Assembly (NCBI GenBank): GCA_934630485.1
Contig: CAKTWD010000079.1
Coordinates: 1 to 7,462 of the forward strand
From: an uncultured Eggerthellaceae bacterium
GTDB lineage: Bacteria > Actinomycetota > Coriobacteriia > Coriobacteriales > Eggerthellaceae
Reading direction: 5' to 3'
DNA: 7,462 nucleotides
The translations under genes were made by a program, and so were the position numbers. Shown here in pieces: positions 7,166 to 7,462 of the stretch. Numbering within the stretch: position 1 is the first letter of the stretch; every line of letters begins with the position of its first letter. Under the pieces are notes generated by a model, which ran no database searches, was not told the origin of the DNA, and worked only from the letters and a program-made list of their open reading frames with translations.

Positions 7166-7462
7166 CTACGCCACTAGGGACTGGCTCCGGAACTCCTCCG
7201 GGGTCAGTCCCTTCAGTTTAACCTGGCGCCTCCTCGTGTTCCAGTGGACCACGTAGTCGTCGAGGTCCGCCTTGAAGGACTCGAAGTCGGGCCACGTCCT
7301 TCCCCGGAAGAACTCGTCTTTGATGTGGCCGAAGACCTGCTCGGTGGCGCCGTTGTCGATGCAGTTGCCCTTCCTGGACATGCTCTGGACGATCCCGGCG
7401 TCCCTCAGCCTCCCGCACCATGCGGCGTGCTGGTACTGCCAGCCCATGTCGCTGTGGAGCAC
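7166..7462 (-). CDS. IS3-family transposase (OrfB), C-terminal part of the DDE integrase domain
   Basis: Catalyses cut and strand transfer of its IS element through an RNase H-fold rve domain. The visible 98 codons are open to the right edge, so the first codon (GTG) is internal, not a start. The fragment begins VLHSDMGWQY with the second catalytic aspartate (fragment residue 5). It continues with SMSRKGNCIDNGATEQVFGHIKDE, where Glu41 is the likely catalytic glutamate. The 35 residues between them give the D-35-E spacing characteristic of IS3 enzymes. The tail YVVHWNTRRRQVKLKGLTPEEFR is the standard C-terminal block. The frame ends in TAG without damage, so the visible part looks intact. The N-terminal domain, first Asp and the OrfA helix-turn-helix lie off the window. 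Transcription converges on dapL. Confidence 0.95.
   Translation of the reverse strand: MLHSDMGWQYQHAAWCGRLRDAGIVQSMSRKGNCIDNGATEQVFGHIKDEFFRGRTWPDFESFKADLDDYVVHWNTRRRQVKLKGLTPEEFRSQSLVA

Larger units (their letters stand above)
7128..7462 (-). mobile_element. IS3-family (IS150-like) insertion sequence, 3' end only
   Basis: The element enters from the right edge. Its boundary is set by an end starting TGAACTGCGCTCC at 7128, with the 5'-TG tip and body typical of IS150-group inverted repeats. The transposase stop codon lies 38 nt inside the tip, as expected for the orfB end. GC of 7201-7440 is about 63% by hand count, against about 54% in sampled dapL lines, suggesting recent arrival from a higher-GC source. 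The other end, orfA and any target duplication are outside the window. Confidence 0.85.

Overview
The window suggests a mid-GC bacterial chromosome segment; hand counts of sampled lines give about 54% GC in dapL. I infer an anaerobic actinobacterium of the Coriobacteriia (Eggerthellaceae/Atopobiaceae type). This rests on the combination of a DapL-type lysine/peptidoglycan pathway, an FMN/Fe-S glutamate synthase and an IS3/IS150-like transposase whose C-terminal sequence resembles those I associate with that class. The taxonomy is an inference, not something the sequence proves.

Layout. Positions 1-4530 (minus) are one uninterrupted reading frame for the large subunit of glutamate synthase (gltB). 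I read it codon by codon and found no stop or frameshift. It runs off the left edge probably only a few residues short of its natural C-terminus. Positions 4531-4733 are a structured leader between dapF and gltB. It holds a strong hairpin followed by a short T tract, directly before the gltB ribosome binding site, plus an upstream hairpin that competes for the same arm, as in a transcription attenuator. Positions 4734-5612 (minus) are dapF, diaminopimelate epimerase. Positions 5613-5855 are a divergent promoter region. Positions 5856-7073 (plus) are dapL, LL-diaminopimelate aminotransferase. From 7128 to the right edge lies the end of an insertion sequence, with a terminal inverted repeat and the 3' part of a DDE transposase on the minus strand. 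Its GC content is clearly higher (about 63% by hand count).

How the genes fit together. DapL uses glutamate as amino donor to make LL-diaminopimelate, and DapF epimerises this to meso-diaminopimelate for lysine and peptidoglycan. GltB makes the glutamate. The three genes therefore join nitrogen assimilation to the last steps of diaminopimelate synthesis, with dapF and dapL head to head and gltB downstream of dapF on the same strand. The region is mostly core metabolism. The least ordinary parts are the gltB leader and the fresh-looking IS end just behind dapL. I found no CRISPR array, tRNA, rRNA, defence system or unexplained coding region.
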